This document shows, one piece after another, positions 7,773-15,176 of a DNA stretch of 21,164 nt. How positions within the stretch are numbered: the stretch's first letter is position 1; each line of letters starts with the position of its first letter. The translations under genes were made by a program, and so were the position numbers. Origin of the DNA: JAAXZI01 sp045863575 (GTDB lineage Bacteria > Planctomycetota > Phycisphaerae > UBA1845 > PWPN01); contig BTUC01000076.1 in assembly GCA_045863575.1 (NCBI GenBank), forward strand, positions 1-21,164. Reading direction: 5' to 3'. The notes beneath the pieces are model-generated. The model ran no database searches. It saw only the letters and a list, made by a program, of their open reading frames with translations, and was not told the DNA's origin.

Positions 7773-7885
7773 CATTGTTGCCGTACACTTTTGTTCTGAT
7801 GAACTGGGCCGCCGTCGTCGGTCTCTACTACTTCGCCCACGGCTCCGTGGGCATTTGGGGTCCGACCCGGGTGAGACAGGCTTAA
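7748..7885 (+). CDS. Small membrane ORF, the displaced C-terminal segment of the GT2 glycosyltransferase
   Basis: This 45-codon frame starts MRNKFRKLALLPYTF and continues with a hydrophobic segment, LMNWAAVVGLYYF, then GSVGIWGPTRVRQA. It resembles the usual last segment of the GT2 family encoded just upstream, but it is in frame 2 while the GT2 main frame is frame 3. The ATG at 7748 has a good ribosome site (GGAGA, 7736-7740, 7 nt upstream) and overlaps the end of the GT2 frame by 25 nt. Its TAA abuts the ATG of the next gene at 7886. So it could be translated by itself as a one-helix partner peptide, or it could be the stranded end of a GT2 broken by a one-base loss (or a sequencing error) between about 7683 and 7748. 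No slippery heptamer for programmed -1 frameshifting is visible. Confidence 0.6.
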   Translation: MRNKFRKLALLPYTFVLMNWAAVVGLYYFAHGSVGIWGPTRVRQA

Positions 7886-9088
7886 ATGGCAAATCAGGCA
7901 TCAGCGAGTCCCCTGCCTGCGGCTGTGCCACTCCAAGAGGAGATTCATGTCGAGACCATCACAGGCTATCCGGCCTTTCGCGATCTTGAGCCGGCCTGGA
8001 ACGAAGCGGCGGCCAAAGCCGGACTCAACCATCCGTTCCTGGAGTACACCTGGGTTCGAACCTGGTGGGAGTGCTTCGGCGCCGGAAGCACACTTCAAAT
8101 TCTGTTAGTGAAAGCCAGCGAGGAGATTGTCGCGATCGCTCCTCTGATCTTGACGCCTATTCGAATGTGGGGGATCAAGGTGAGGCGGCTAGGGTTCCTC
8201 CATAATGCGCACGTCCCACGTGCCGACTTTCTCATTGCTCGATCCCCGCAGGAGGCCTACCGCATCATCTGGGATCATCTGTTCCGGAGAAAAGACTGGG
8301 ATCTACTCCAGTTCTGCCAACTGCCTGAAGGATCTCCCACTCTGGCGGCGATGGCCGGCTTCGCGGCCCGGGACCGATGCCAGATCGTCACCTGGGTATC
8401 TTGCGCCTCACCCTATTTGCAGGTCCGCGGCACTTGGGACCGCTACTTCCAAGGTCTGGCGGGCAAACACCGCAGCAATCTGAGAAACCGCTTCAAACGG
8501 CTCACCGGGCTGGGCCCGGTTAGCGTGGAGACAATCACGGCGGGTGCACAGTTGGCGGACGCTCTTCAAGCTGGGCTTCGATTGGAAGCTGCGGCGTGGA
8601 AAGGGGAAAATCGCACAGCCATCTGCAGCGATCCGGACGTTTCCAGATTCTACTCAACCCTGGCGGTTCGTGCGGCCGAACACGGCTGGATGCGGCTGCA
8701 CTTCCTGCGGGCTGGTTCCCGGCGGATCGCCTTCGACTATTGTCTCGCCTATGGCAACCGGATCTATCTGCTGAAGGTCGGCTACGACCCGGAGTACGCT
8801 CCATACTCGCCCTCCAATCTGCTGGTCTTCCTCTCACTTAAGGACTTGTTCGAACAGGGCGTTATCAATCAATACGACTTCCTGGGGGAGAACGCTGACT
8901 GGAAGAGGCAATGGACTCAATGCGCCAAACCGCACTATTGGCTTTTTGTCTTTTCCCGCTCTTTCAAGGGACGCTGTCTGCATTTTATCAAGGCGAAAGT
9001 AGTCCCATTCCTGAGGCGAAAGCGCCTGAAGCCTTTGCGCGCTTTCGTCATTCGGCTTGCCGCGCACGCACAGCCGGAGAAGGCCTAA
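7886..9088 (+). CDS. CelD/BcsL-type GNAT-fold acyltransferase, first copy
   Basis: This 400-residue cytoplasmic protein shows the pattern of the CelD/BcsL (FemAB-related, Acetyltransf_6) group. The N-terminal half has FLEYTWVRTWWECFG (51-65) and LVKASEEIVAIAPLIL (74-89). The conserved basic KHRSNLRNRFKRL lies at 194-206. The C-terminal GNAT half has WMRLHFLRAGSRRIAFDY (268-285), IYLLKVGYDPEYAPYSPSNLL (293-313) and YDFLGENADWKRQW (330-343). Such enzymes transfer an acyl or aminoacyl group, probably to an amino group of a sugar. The true substrate is unknown. The ATG directly follows the TAA of the small membrane ORF, and the gene end overlaps the next ATG by one base (TAATG). A second, divergent member of the same family lies one gene downstream. 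Confidence 0.87.
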   Translation: MANQASASPLPAAVPLQEEIHVETITGYPAFRDLEPAWNEAAAKAGLNHPFLEYTWVRTWWECFGAGSTLQILLVKASEEIVAIAPLILTPIRMWGIKVRRLGFLHNAHVPRADFLIARSPQEAYRIIWDHLFRRKDWDLLQFCQLPEGSPTLAAMAGFAARDRCQIVTWVSCASPYLQVRGTWDRYFQGLAGKHRSNLRNRFKRLTGLGPVSVETITAGAQLADALQAGLRLEAAAWKGENRTAICSDPDVSRFYSTLAVRAAEHGWMRLHFLRAGSRRIAFDYCLAYGNRIYLLKVGYDPEYAPYSPSNLLVFLSLKDLFEQGVINQYDFLGENADWKRQWTQCAKPHYWLFVFSRSFKGRCLHFIKAKVVPFLRRKRLKPLRAFVIRLAAHAQPEKA

Positions 9089-10230
9089 TGTACGTGTCAT
9101 CCTCTCCTGGACTGAGCCTTCTGGCACTTGTTCAGTCGACTTCTGAACGGAGCTTGCCGTTTCCATTGAATTCAGAAAACCGGCTTTCATTCTGTGTGGC
9201 CCGTAGCGGAATCTATCACCTGTTCCGGGCCCTGCGATTCGCAAAAGGAGAGAGTGTGTTAGTCCCTGACTACCACAGCGGAAACGAAGTATCCGCCATC
9301 AGGGCGGCCGGGGCGTCTATCGTCTATTACCCGGTCTTGCGCAACCTGGAGCCTGACCTGGAGGTGCTGTCGCGTCTCGCGAAGTCGAACCCTCGAGTCA
9401 TCTACGTCATTCACTATCTGGGGTGGCCGCAGCCGTTGAGGGAAATAGAGGAGTTGTGCAGGGAGCACGGCAGCATTCTGGTCGAGGATTGCGCCCTCTC
9501 CCTGCTCAGTGACATCGATGGCCAAGCCCTCGGCAGTTTCGGAGACTATTCGGTGTTTTGCCTATACAAGACCCTGCCAGTGCCAAACGGCGGTCTTTTG
9601 GTGCAAAACCGGAACATTCTGCGAGATCTGTCCGAACTGGAACTGGAGCAGTGCCCCCGCGCCGCGGAAGCCGGCCGAAGCGCGGAACTCGTCCTAGAGG
9701 CGTTCCGATCCCGTTGCGATGGCATAGGAAGCGTTCTGTCCGGCATGAAGCACGCCTTCGGCCAGCTGATGCGGGCAGCAAAAGTGCGGCACGTGCCGGT
9801 GGGCAACATCGGGTGGAACATCGCGGATGTAAACATTGCTATGTCATCGGTCAGCACTACCGTGATGGGCGGTCTTGATTATGACCAGATCCGGCACAGG
9901 CGAAGAGAGAATTATCTCCTGATGCAAAGCAGGCTGGACGGACGGGTCACCATGCTGCGCGATGACCTCAAGTCAGGTGTCTGCCCCCTTTTCTTCCCAA
10001 TCCTCGTGCAGGACAAGCGTTCAGCGGCGGAGGCGCTCTGGAAGCGGGGTATCGGCGCCGTCGAGTTCTGGAACGATGAAGGCTCTCTGGCCAGCAGCAG
10101 TAGCGGTGCCGGCGCCAAGTTTCTCCGGGCGCACGTGCTGGAACTTCCGATCCATCAGGACGTCACCCGGTCACAGGTGGAGTACATCACTGATCAGGTG
10201 CTTCGCCTGGAATTGCAGCCCGTACAATGA
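9088..10230 (+). CDS. DegT/DnrJ/EryC1/StrS-family PLP aminotransferase
   Basis: The open frame reaches back to 8911, but I place the start at the ATG at 9088 (380 residues). It has a strong GGAGAAGG ribosome site (9076-9083) and a one-base overlap with the previous stop, and the earlier region belongs to the upstream gene in another frame. Family marks are the N-terminal ARSGIYHLFRAL (38-49), the SVLVPDYHSGNEVSAIRAAG segment (56-75), VIYVIHYLGWPQPL (104-117), the PLP-ring aspartate in VEDCALSL (Asp134) and the Schiff-base lysine in LYKTLPVPNGG (Lys161). These enzymes convert a keto sugar nucleotide to an amino sugar. The TGA overlaps the next start (ATGA, 10227-10230). Lying between two acyltransferases, it plausibly makes the amino group they acylate. 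That pairing is inference. Confidence 0.88.
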   Translation: MYVSSSPGLSLLALVQSTSERSLPFPLNSENRLSFCVARSGIYHLFRALRFAKGESVLVPDYHSGNEVSAIRAAGASIVYYPVLRNLEPDLEVLSRLAKSNPRVIYVIHYLGWPQPLREIEELCREHGSILVEDCALSLLSDIDGQALGSFGDYSVFCLYKTLPVPNGGLLVQNRNILRDLSELELEQCPRAAEAGRSAELVLEAFRSRCDGIGSVLSGMKHAFGQLMRAAKVRHVPVGNIGWNIADVNIAMSSVSTTVMGGLDYDQIRHRRRENYLLMQSRLDGRVTMLRDDLKSGVCPLFFPILVQDKRSAAEALWKRGIGAVEFWNDEGSLASSSSGAGAKFLRAHVLELPIHQDVTRSQVEYITDQVLRLELQPVQ

Positions 10231-11387
10231 CAGCTACCACTCCAAGTCCGCGAACGAGTCGGTCTCCGCTGACGGTTGAGAGGATTGGCGATGCCTCGGA
10301 TTTCGCCGCCCTCCGAGACGAATGGCGTCAGCTAATTCAGACCAGCAACGCGGACAACCTCTTTCTGACGTGGGAGTGGCTCTGGACCTGGTGGAAGCAT
10401 CAGGCCTGGGATCGGCAACTCTGCATCCTGGCTGTCCGTTCCGGGAAGTCGCTGGTTGGTCTGGCGCCTTGCTGCTTGCGTTCTCCGAGTCTGTCGAACG
10501 GGCGTCCGTTGCCTTCGATGGAGTTCCTGGGAACAGGCAGCGTCGGATCGGACTATCTGGACATCATTGCCGGACGAGGCTTCGAGGAGGAATCGGCACG
10601 GGCCATCGTTTCGCATCTCGCCACAAAGCGCCTGATGCTGAGGTGGACGCAGCTCAAACGGGGCACAAGCCTGGCGGCTCACGTCGTTTCGGCCTTGGAT
10701 GCGCTGGGTTGGCACACTGCGGAGACGGCGACAAATGTCTGCCCCTTCATTCCGCTCGCGGACAGGACATGGGAATCCTATGTCGCTTCGCTGAGCGCGG
10801 ACCAGCGGTATAACTACCATCGGAAGTGGAGGCGGCTCGAGCGGGATTGCGTCGTGCGCCTGGATCTGGTGAAGACGGCTGCCGAATGCCGAGAGTCGAT
10901 CGACCTCTTCATTGCGCTGCACAATCATCGCTGGCGGGAACGGGGCGGCTCGGACGCTTTCCACACGCCCGCCTTGGTCGAATTTCATCGGGACTTGAGC
11001 AATCTCGCACTGGCTCGTGGCTGGCTGCGGCTGTATGTTCTGCGGCTGGATGGGAAGCCGGCGGCGGGGCTGTACGGATTCTTCTATCGCCGTGTCTTTT
11101 ACTTTTACCAATCAGGCTTTGCCGCGGCATACCGCAAACAGAGTGTCGGCCTGATCACGATGGGCATGGCGATCAGGGGCGCGATCGAAGAAGGGGCGGA
11201 GGAGTTCGATCTCTTGCACGGCAGCGAAGAGTACAAATCGCACTGGAGTCGCGACAGCCGCGAGTTGAGCAGGTTGGAGGCGTACCCGCCGGGATGCCTG
11301 GGGCGGCTCTGCCAATCCGCAGTGGACCTGGGACGCGCCTCCGTGAAAGCCGCACGGCGAGTGCTGCCGAAAGGTGTGTTCGCATGA
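10227..11387 (+). CDS. CelD/BcsL-type GNAT-fold acyltransferase, second copy
   Basis: The 386-residue protein has the same family layout as the gene at 7886-9088 but is clearly divergent. It shows DNLFLTWEWLWTWWKH (about 38-53), LAVRSGKSLVGLAPCCL, the basic stretch YNYHRKWRRLER (about 194-205), then WLRLYVLRLDGKPAAGLYGF, the FYFYQSGFAAAYRKQSVG segment, and EFDLLHGSEEYKSHW near the end. An acyl transfer to a sugar amino group or a FemAB-like peptidyl transfer are the family options. The start codon shares four bases with the DegT stop, and the stop shares four with the next start (ATGA, 11384-11387), so translation of all three is probably coupled. Its substrate is likely to differ from that of the first copy, given the divergence around the pocket-forming segments. 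Confidence 0.87.
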   Translation: MTATTPSPRTSRSPLTVERIGDASDFAALRDEWRQLIQTSNADNLFLTWEWLWTWWKHQAWDRQLCILAVRSGKSLVGLAPCCLRSPSLSNGRPLPSMEFLGTGSVGSDYLDIIAGRGFEEESARAIVSHLATKRLMLRWTQLKRGTSLAAHVVSALDALGWHTAETATNVCPFIPLADRTWESYVASLSADQRYNYHRKWRRLERDCVVRLDLVKTAAECRESIDLFIALHNHRWRERGGSDAFHTPALVEFHRDLSNLALARGWLRLYVLRLDGKPAAGLYGFFYRRVFYFYQSGFAAAYRKQSVGLITMGMAIRGAIEEGAEEFDLLHGSEEYKSHWSRDSRELSRLEAYPPGCLGRLCQSAVDLGRASVKAARRVLPKGVFA

Positions 11388-12421
11388 TTCGAAGTTGGAT
11401 GAAGACCGGTGCCGCCCGTTTCATGAACCAGACGGGTGTCGGTGCTCTGATCAGTTCATGGGCCGGGGCGAAGGGAGTCCCGTTCGTGGCCAACTACCAC
11501 CGGGTCGTGGAGAACTTTGAGGAGAGCGCCAAGAATTCCATTCCCTCAATGCTGGTGAGCCGGAGCATGCTGGAACAGCATCTGGATTGGATCGGCCGCC
11601 GATTCCGGTTCGTTTCTCTGGATGAACTGGGGGAGCGGATCGGGAATAAGGACGGCCGCGGGGACCCGGTTGCCGCGGTCACGTTTGACGACGGCTATCG
11701 CGATTTCTATGATCACGCCCTGCCTCTGCTCAAGCAGAAAGGCGTTCCCGCCGCGGTCTTCGTCGTGACCGATCTGGTGGGAACCATGCGTCTGCAATTG
11801 CACGACAAGCTCTATCTGCTGCTCTCCCATCGCTTCAGGCCCAACAGTGGTGCGCCCACTCCTTTTCAGGCCACCCGGGCGCTGCTTGAGAATCTGACCC
11901 GGGCGGACCTCGAGACTCTCACCCGGGCACTTGAGGCAGACGTTTCAATTTCAGAGGACGTGCTGCAGCCTTTCCATTCGCTCACCTGGGAAATGCTCGG
12001 TGAGATCCACCGGGCCGGCATGACCGTGGGTTCCCACGGCCAGTCACATGCGCTGATGACCAACGAAAGCAGACAGCAGGTGATGAGGGAAGCGGCTGTA
12101 TCACGATCCGAGCTCGAAGCTCGACTCGGGACGGTCGTCCAACATTTTGCCTATCCCGGTGGATGTTTTGATGATGCCGCAGTGGAAGCCGTGGCGGCCG
12201 CTGGGTACCGCTTCGCGTACACCACCTGTGGCCACCAGCATGCCTCGCTGCCCCGGCTCACAATCCCGCGCTCAGTGTTTTGGCAGAACTCAAGCTCTGA
12301 TTCCCACGGAAGGTTTTCCGGAGCTGTCCTGAATTGTCAGATCAATCACGCTTTTTCGCTGTTGAGCGGTTGCCGTCAACGCCACGGTACAGGCCGGGAA
12401 CATGAACACGGCCGGGTATAG
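11384..12421 (+). CDS. NodB-type polysaccharide deacetylase (CE4 family)
   Basis: The frame is open from 10826, but the ATG at 11384 (345 residues) overlaps the previous stop by four bases and the earlier part lies inside the acyltransferase gene. Motif 1 is TFDDGY (100-105), with catalytic and metal Asp 102/103. Motif 2 is SHGQSH (217-222), giving the two metal-binding histidines, 218 and 222. Motif 3 is FAYPGG (255-260). An earlier VANYHRV (35-41) is typical of EPS-locus deacetylases such as those in exosortase-linked clusters. It would remove N- or O-acetyl groups from the polymer or its lipid-linked unit. There is no obvious signal peptide, so the compartment is uncertain. Its 3' end overlaps the next gene by 20 nt. 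Confidence 0.9.
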   Translation: MIRSWMKTGAARFMNQTGVGALISSWAGAKGVPFVANYHRVVENFEESAKNSIPSMLVSRSMLEQHLDWIGRRFRFVSLDELGERIGNKDGRGDPVAAVTFDDGYRDFYDHALPLLKQKGVPAAVFVVTDLVGTMRLQLHDKLYLLLSHRFRPNSGAPTPFQATRALLENLTRADLETLTRALEADVSISEDVLQPFHSLTWEMLGEIHRAGMTVGSHGQSHALMTNESRQQVMREAAVSRSELEARLGTVVQHFAYPGGCFDDAAVEAVAAAGYRFAYTTCGHQHASLPRLTIPRSVFWQNSSSDSHGRFSGAVLNCQINHAFSLLSGCRQRHGTGREHEHGRV

Positions 12422-13640
12422 CGCTTCACAGATTCGCTTCTCCGAGGCGAACAACACAGTCAGCAGGGCTCCGGCCTCCTACTGGCTGCTCCTGGCATTT
12501 CTGTTCCTGCTTTACGCAAATCTGCCATTGGTGTTCCCTGCTCTCGATGCCGTGCGTCCTGCACAGGCCGTTGCGGGACTCGCGCTGGTCATGCTGCTCG
12601 CGGAGTGGACCTTCTCGCGGAAGCGCTTCGTCTTTGCCTACCCGGAGGCGCTTCTGCTCCTTGCCTTCCTCGGTGCGGCAGTGATGTCATCGCTGACCGC
12701 GCTGTGGCCTCGTTTCGCGGTCGAATCCGTCGCCGACCTGGCTAAGATGACCGTCGTGTTCTTTTTCATTCTGAATTGCGTAAATACGGAAAGCCGGCTC
12801 CGAGGAGTGATGTGGACCCTGGTCATTGGCGGCTTGCTGCCGGCGGCCGGCGCGTTGAGGAACTACGCGCAGGGGAACCTCGTTGAAGGCCGCGCAGCCT
12901 GGATCGGAACCTTCGCCAATCCCAACGAACTGGCCTACAGCCTGGTGATCCTGCTGCCTCTTGCCGCATTCCTGGCAACCGGTCTGAGTCTGCTGCCGCG
13001 TCTGGCCTTGCTGGGGGTGGCGCTCATCTACGTTGGAGCGATCATGGTCTCCTTCTCGCGGGGGGGCCTGCTGGGATTGGCGGCGGTGATGGCATTCTGC
13101 GCCTGGCGCAAACGAAGTGTCGTCCTTCGGGGGCTGATGGTGCTGCTGGTGGTGGCGGGACTGTTCTTTGCCGGGCGGTTCTGGTCACGGGGAGAGGACT
13201 TTCAGAACCTGAGCGCTGATGTCAGCTTTCAGCAGCGTTTGGCAACATCGCAAGCCGGCTTGGCCATGTTCTTCGATCATCCGCTGTTCGGGGTTGGGCT
13301 CGGATGTTCGGTGGTCGCCTGGCCGCTCTATGCCCCAGAAGGCCTCTATACGCGAGGAGCTCTGGTGACTCACAACACGTTCATTCAGGCCATGAGCGAG
13401 ACGGGAATCATCGGATTTGCACCGTTCATGCTGTTTGTCGGCTTCGGACTTTACTACGTGCGCAGACAGGCCCGAGATTGTTCGCAGCCGGGCTTGGCTA
13501 ATCTGAGCTCCGGGATCGAGATCGCCCTTTGGGGCTTTCTGGTCTGCGGGATGTCCGGGGGCTACGTGCTGACCTGGTATCCCTACATCCTGCTGGGTAT
13601 GGCGGCATCGGCAAGGCAGATCGGGAGACAGAGCCGATGA
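12402..13640 (+). CDS. O-antigen ligase/polymerase-like membrane protein (Wzy/WaaL type)
   Basis: The 412-residue protein has about ten to twelve hydrophobic segments, beginning WLLLAFLFLLYANLPLVF (about 28-45). A large periplasmic loop between the later segments carries LVTHNTFIQAMSETGIIGF, with a conserved histidine at about 324. That histidine motif is the hallmark of the Wzy_C/O-antigen ligase family, whose members polymerise lipid-linked repeat units or ligate them to an acceptor. Paired with the Wzx-like flippase directly downstream and a Wzc-like protein in the same operon, I favour the polymerase role. The start lies 20 nt inside the deacetylase gene, with only a weak CGGGA ribosome site. 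The stop overlaps the next ATG by four bases. Confidence 0.85.
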   Translation: MNTAGYSASQIRFSEANNTVSRAPASYWLLLAFLFLLYANLPLVFPALDAVRPAQAVAGLALVMLLAEWTFSRKRFVFAYPEALLLLAFLGAAVMSSLTALWPRFAVESVADLAKMTVVFFFILNCVNTESRLRGVMWTLVIGGLLPAAGALRNYAQGNLVEGRAAWIGTFANPNELAYSLVILLPLAAFLATGLSLLPRLALLGVALIYVGAIMVSFSRGGLLGLAAVMAFCAWRKRSVVLRGLMVLLVVAGLFFAGRFWSRGEDFQNLSADVSFQQRLATSQAGLAMFFDHPLFGVGLGCSVVAWPLYAPEGLYTRGALVTHNTFIQAMSETGIIGFAPFMLFVGFGLYYVRRQARDCSQPGLANLSSGIEIALWGFLVCGMSGGYVLTWYPYILLGMAASARQIGRQSR

Positions 13641-15163
13641 CGGCCACCGCGACCAACCCGGCCCAAAAAGTCGAGTCGGTCTTCAGGCCCGCCCTGCTAT
13701 TGATGTCAGGACGGATGTTGGCATTCGTGGCAACCTTCTTTATCCCGGTGGTTCTGACGCGGGTGTTTGACACAGCCCAGTTCGGCACTTACAAACAGCT
13801 CTTCCTGGTGTATGCGAGCGCCTATTATATTGCTCAACTGGGGATGGCCTCGAGTTTATACTATTTCCTGCCCGCGGCAGCCCACGAAGCCGGCCGATTC
13901 GTTGCGAACTCGATGTTATTTCTCGGTGCGGCGGGTCTCGTCTGCATGGGGCTCCTCGTGGGGGCAGCGCCCAGGCTCGCAGACTGGCTGAGCAACAGCG
14001 AACTGGCCGTCTACATCCCATGGATCGGTGTGTACCTGTTCCTCATGTTGTTGTCATCAACGCTCGAAACGGTTCTGATCTCGCGCAGGCAATATCGCAC
14101 AGCATCGGCATCCTATGCCCTCTCGGACCTCGCTCGGGCCGCCGCTTTTACTCTTCCCGTCCTTCTATTTCGGGAGTTGGCTTGGCTGCTCAAGGGAGCC
14201 GTATTGGTAGCAGTTCTGCGCCTGGCTGTAACGCTCCTCTATTTCCGTAAGGAGTTTCCTGGGAGATTCACCACTGACAGGGTGTTATTCAGAACTCAAT
14301 TGAAATACGCATTGCCGTTCGCGGCGGCGGTCTTCCTCGAGATCGTGCAGGCGAGCCTTCCTCAGTACGCAGTGTCGTATCTGTTTGATCCGGCCACGTT
14401 CGCAATCTTCGCGGTAGGCTGCCTGCAGATTCCATTGGTCGACTTTGCCGCTTCGCCGACAAGCGACGTGATGATGGTCAAAATGCAGGGTATCCTCGCG
14501 GAAGGGAGGAAGCCGGCTGCCGTGGGGATCTGGCACGACGCGACGTGGAAGCTCGCGTTGCTGTTCTTCCCCCTGACGGCGCTTTGTGTGCTGGGGGCCC
14601 AACCGATCATTCTGCTTCTGTTCACGGAGAAATATGCCGCCAGCGTCCCTATCTTCATGGCGTGGTCGATGATCATCCTGCTGGCGACATTCCAGGTGGA
14701 CGGGGTGCTGCGGGTGTTTGCTCAAACGAGGTTCCTTCTGGCCCTAAACATAATGCGCCTGGTGATAATTGCTGGGTTGCTAAAGTGGTCCCTGACAGAA
14801 TTTGGCCTCCTCGGTCCAGTTTTCGTGGTCGCGTTGGCGAATGTGGCATTCAAGACGGCGGCGCTGATCCGGATCAAGCGCCTGTTTAATGTCAGCTGCA
14901 GTGAGCTGCTTCCGTGGGCCCGTCTGGCCGCCCTGCTGATCGTCGCGATCGCCGCCGGGACGGCGGCATGGGTGGTGAAATCGCAATTATCGGTGGCGCC
15001 GGTTATGCTGCTGCTCGCCATGGGACTGGCCTACGCCCCGATCTACGCCACGCTAGTGTGGCGCTTCAACTTACTCAGCTCCGGCGAAAAGCAGGGGCTT
15101 GCCAGTTGGGCCCGCAGACTTCAAACCACCGCAACCGGCGCTTTTCACTTCGGAAAAAGATAG
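13637..15163 (+). CDS. Wzx-like oligosaccharide flippase (PST/MOP family)
   Basis: The frame is open from 13529, but the ATG at 13637 (508 residues) overlaps the previous TGA (ATGA) and has GGGAGA 8 nt upstream. It has roughly twelve to fourteen hydrophobic segments. The N-terminal pattern is LLLMSGRMLAFVATFFIPVV (20-39) followed by LTRVFDTAQFGTYKQLF, which is characteristic of polysaccharide-biosynthesis flippases. A central LKYALPFAAAVFLEIVQASL also fits the family. It would move lipid-linked repeat units from the cytoplasmic to the periplasmic face for the Wzy-like protein. The stop TAG overlaps the AGGAG ribosome site of the next gene. Confidence 0.9.
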   Translation: MTATATNPAQKVESVFRPALLLMSGRMLAFVATFFIPVVLTRVFDTAQFGTYKQLFLVYASAYYIAQLGMASSLYYFLPAAAHEAGRFVANSMLFLGAAGLVCMGLLVGAAPRLADWLSNSELAVYIPWIGVYLFLMLLSSTLETVLISRRQYRTASASYALSDLARAAAFTLPVLLFRELAWLLKGAVLVAVLRLAVTLLYFRKEFPGRFTTDRVLFRTQLKYALPFAAAVFLEIVQASLPQYAVSYLFDPATFAIFAVGCLQIPLVDFAASPTSDVMMVKMQGILAEGRKPAAVGIWHDATWKLALLFFPLTALCVLGAQPIILLLFTEKYAASVPIFMAWSMIILLATFQVDGVLRVFAQTRFLLALNIMRLVIIAGLLKWSLTEFGLLGPVFVVALANVAFKTAALIRIKRLFNVSCSELLPWARLAALLIVAIAAGTAAWVVKSQLSVAPVMLLLAMGLAYAPIYATLVWRFNLLSSGEKQGLASWARRLQTTATGAFHFGKR

Positions 15164-15176
15164 GAGTAGACCACAT

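Noticed and set aside
7720..7775. Programmed -1 ribosomal frameshifting joining the two GT2 frames.
   Set aside because: No X-XXY-YYZ slippery heptamer and no downstream stem-loop were found. A mutation or separate translation from the ATG at 7748 is simpler.
8911..9087. Upstream extension of the DegT-type aminotransferase to 8911.
   Set aside because: The extra 59 codons lie in another frame of the acyltransferase gene and have no family similarity. The ATG at 9088 has a strong ribosome site.
10826..11383. Upstream extension of the deacetylase to 10826.
   Set aside because: These 186 codons are a shadow of the second acyltransferase. The ATG at 11384 overlaps its stop in the usual ATGA form.
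14410..14425. GCGGTAGGC as an ops/JUMPstart-like antitermination element.
   Set aside because: The match is incomplete, it lies deep inside the flippase coding region, and such elements sit in operon leaders.
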